Source of the DNA: Candidatus Gastranaerophilales bacterium
GTDB taxonomy: Bacteria > Cyanobacteriota > Vampirovibrionia > Gastranaerophilales > Gastranaerophilaceae
Assembly (NCBI GenBank): GCA_944323625.1
Contig: CALUTD010000009.1
Location: 1-64,000, forward strand
Direction of reading: 5' to 3'
DNA: 64,000 nucleotides
This document shows, piece by piece, positions 63,174 to 64,000 of the stretch. Each line of letters starts with the position of its first letter. Position 1 is the stretch's first letter. The position numbers and the translations under genes were made by a program. The notes beneath the pieces were generated by a model. The model was not told the origin of the DNA. It saw only the letters and a program-made list of their open reading frames with translations, and ran no database searches.

Positions 63174-63428
63174 TCAAACATTACCTCTAAAATAATCACA
63201 AATATGGTTCTTTTGTTTTTGATTCACTTTTTTTATAATTCGGAAAAGAAAAGATTTTGTATTATCTTTCATTAGTTTATCACGCAAAACTGCTTTTTCT
63301 ATTAATAGTTTATTAAAAGTTTCATTCAAAGCAGGTTTATCCTCTGAAAGATGCGGCATTATAGTTTGAAGCTTCATTTTGCAGCTATGAATTGCTAGTT
63401 TTATTTCTTCCTTTTTTTTGGTATTCAT
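63174..63428 (-). CDS. 84-residue basic protein of unknown function
   Basis: Lysine-rich, helical, with two cysteines and no membrane segment. No family recognised. An AGGA site sits before the ATG. It lies about 95 bases upstream of the 180-residue gene on the same strand. Confidence 0.5.
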   Translation of the reverse strand: MNTKKKEEIKLAIHSCKMKLQTIMPHLSEDKPALNETFNKLLIEKAVLRDKLMKDNTKSFLFRIIKKVNQKQKNHICDYFRGNV

Positions 63429-63621
63429 TAATTAATAGTCCTAAATTATCTCATTTGTGCAGATTTTATTATTTATTTTCCTGACAAATAAATAATAATA
63501 AAATTTAGTGAAAATTCATTCCTCCAAAAAGTTTAAAATATTCATTAAAATGTAAACTTTTATTGTATTTTTTTTAATTAAATATTTATTTACATTATAA
63601 AAAAAATGATATTATAAATTT

Positions 63622-64000
63622 ATGAAGAATATTTATAAAATTATAGGTTATACATTATTAGTACTTGGCGGAATATCTATGCTGCTTCCGTTTTTCTATA
63701 TGTTTGTTCTTTCGTTTATGACAGATAAACAAATTTTCTCTCAAACTATAAGTTTTTTGCCCTCTCCGTTTGTAGTTGAAAATTATAAATATGTTATTAA
63801 AAATGTTGATATATTTCGGTATTTTTACAACAGCATGTTTGTTGCAATTGCAACTACATTCGGCCAGGTAATAATTGCTTCTATGGCCGGATATGCTTTT
63901 GCCCGCTTTAATTTTAAGTATAAAGAACCGTTATTTATATTAGTTCTCATATCAATGATGATACCTCCGCAAGTTAATATAGTACCTTTATTTTTTATAA
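63622..64000 (+). CDS. Sugar ABC transporter permease, MalG/UgpE type (partial)
   Basis: The first 126 residues of a permease run off the window. They show an N-terminal membrane helix, PFFYMFVLSFMTDKQIF, and the start of the binding-protein-dependent transport domain (NSMFVAIATTFGQVII, YAFARFNFKYKEPLF). This is typical of carbohydrate uptake systems (CUT1). A TATTAT box lies just before the ATG at 63622 with no obvious ribosome site. The partner genes must lie beyond the window, downstream or elsewhere. Confidence 0.85.
   Translation, partial: MKNIYKIIGYTLLVLGGISMLLPFFYMFVLSFMTDKQIFSQTISFLPSPFVVENYKYVIKNVDIFRYFYNSMFVAIATTFGQVIIASMAGYAFARFNFKYKEPLFILVLISMMIPPQVNIVPLFFI

Overview
The window looks like a chromosome segment of an AT-rich, anaerobic gut bacterium, most likely a non-photosynthetic Cyanobacteria relative of the Gastranaerophilales/Melainabacteria type. 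This is inferred from the many small type II/IV prepilin-like proteins carrying SFTLAEVLITL or a close variant, the oxygen-sensitive 2-oxoacid:ferredoxin oxidoreductase, rubrerythrin and ferritin, and the very low GC. No 16S gene or marker search was available.

Layout. 1-698 is gene-free and full of dispersed repeats. 699-4323 (minus) holds a family 2 glycosyltransferase and a four-gene 2-oxoacid:ferredoxin oxidoreductase operon. 4493-8281 has an HD-GYP response regulator, a prepilin, two tiny membrane proteins and mtaB. 8650-13300 (minus) encodes a 1311-residue coiled-coil protein ending in a calpain-like protease domain, followed by two small genes. 13471-19144 is housekeeping (dnaE, lysS, HU). 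19632-22816 is a TetR-controlled set with two aldo/keto reductases and an acetyltransferase. 23496-28390 has a small unknown protein, tRNA-Ser(CGA), a YjbQ protein, an M14-like peptidase, a C_GCAxxG protein, dnaB, a coiled-coil protein and coaD. 28522-30921 carries a terminal-inverted-repeat element and two prepilins. 30979-37268 is mutS2, cca, rsmE and a class I fumarase. 37296-37833 is repeats. 37927-47504 has an antiporter, ferritin, nth, two prepilins, a dCMP deaminase, two WYL regulators, a DUF4127 protein and rubrerythrin. 47592-48635 holds small HTH genes. 48772-60876 (minus) is a compact operon of eleven genes for making and exporting a modified surface glycan. 61201-64000 has ftsZ, two unknown proteins and the start of a sugar ABC permease.

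The most unusual feature is nine poly-G/poly-C runs of 9-10 bases in this AT-rich DNA. With G and C each near 15 percent, fewer than 0.01 such runs would be expected by chance. They are not randomly placed. Four sit at codons 9-11 of a conserved short leader ORF at prepilin loci: two lead directly into a prepilin and leave it out of frame, and two end at once in a stop about 140 bases before a prepilin with its own start. Four lie in the glycan operon: inside the first gene (sugar ketoisomerase), inside a radical SAM gene before its C-terminal cysteines, next to the Shine-Dalgarno site of an acyltransferase, and inside that gene's last codons. One is in an intergenic repeat. The simplest reading is a set of phase-variable contingency loci controlling pseudopilin-like surface proteins and a surface glycan.

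The glycan operon appears to build an amino-deoxy sugar (FdtA/QdtA-like isomerase plus DegT aminotransferase) and to acylate it from a dedicated carrier (FkbH-like protein, acyl carrier protein, GNAT-VOC fusion). It also encodes glycosyltransferases, a methyltransferase, a radical SAM enzyme, an acyltransferase and an MsbA-type ABC exporter. Substrates are inferred from families, not shown.
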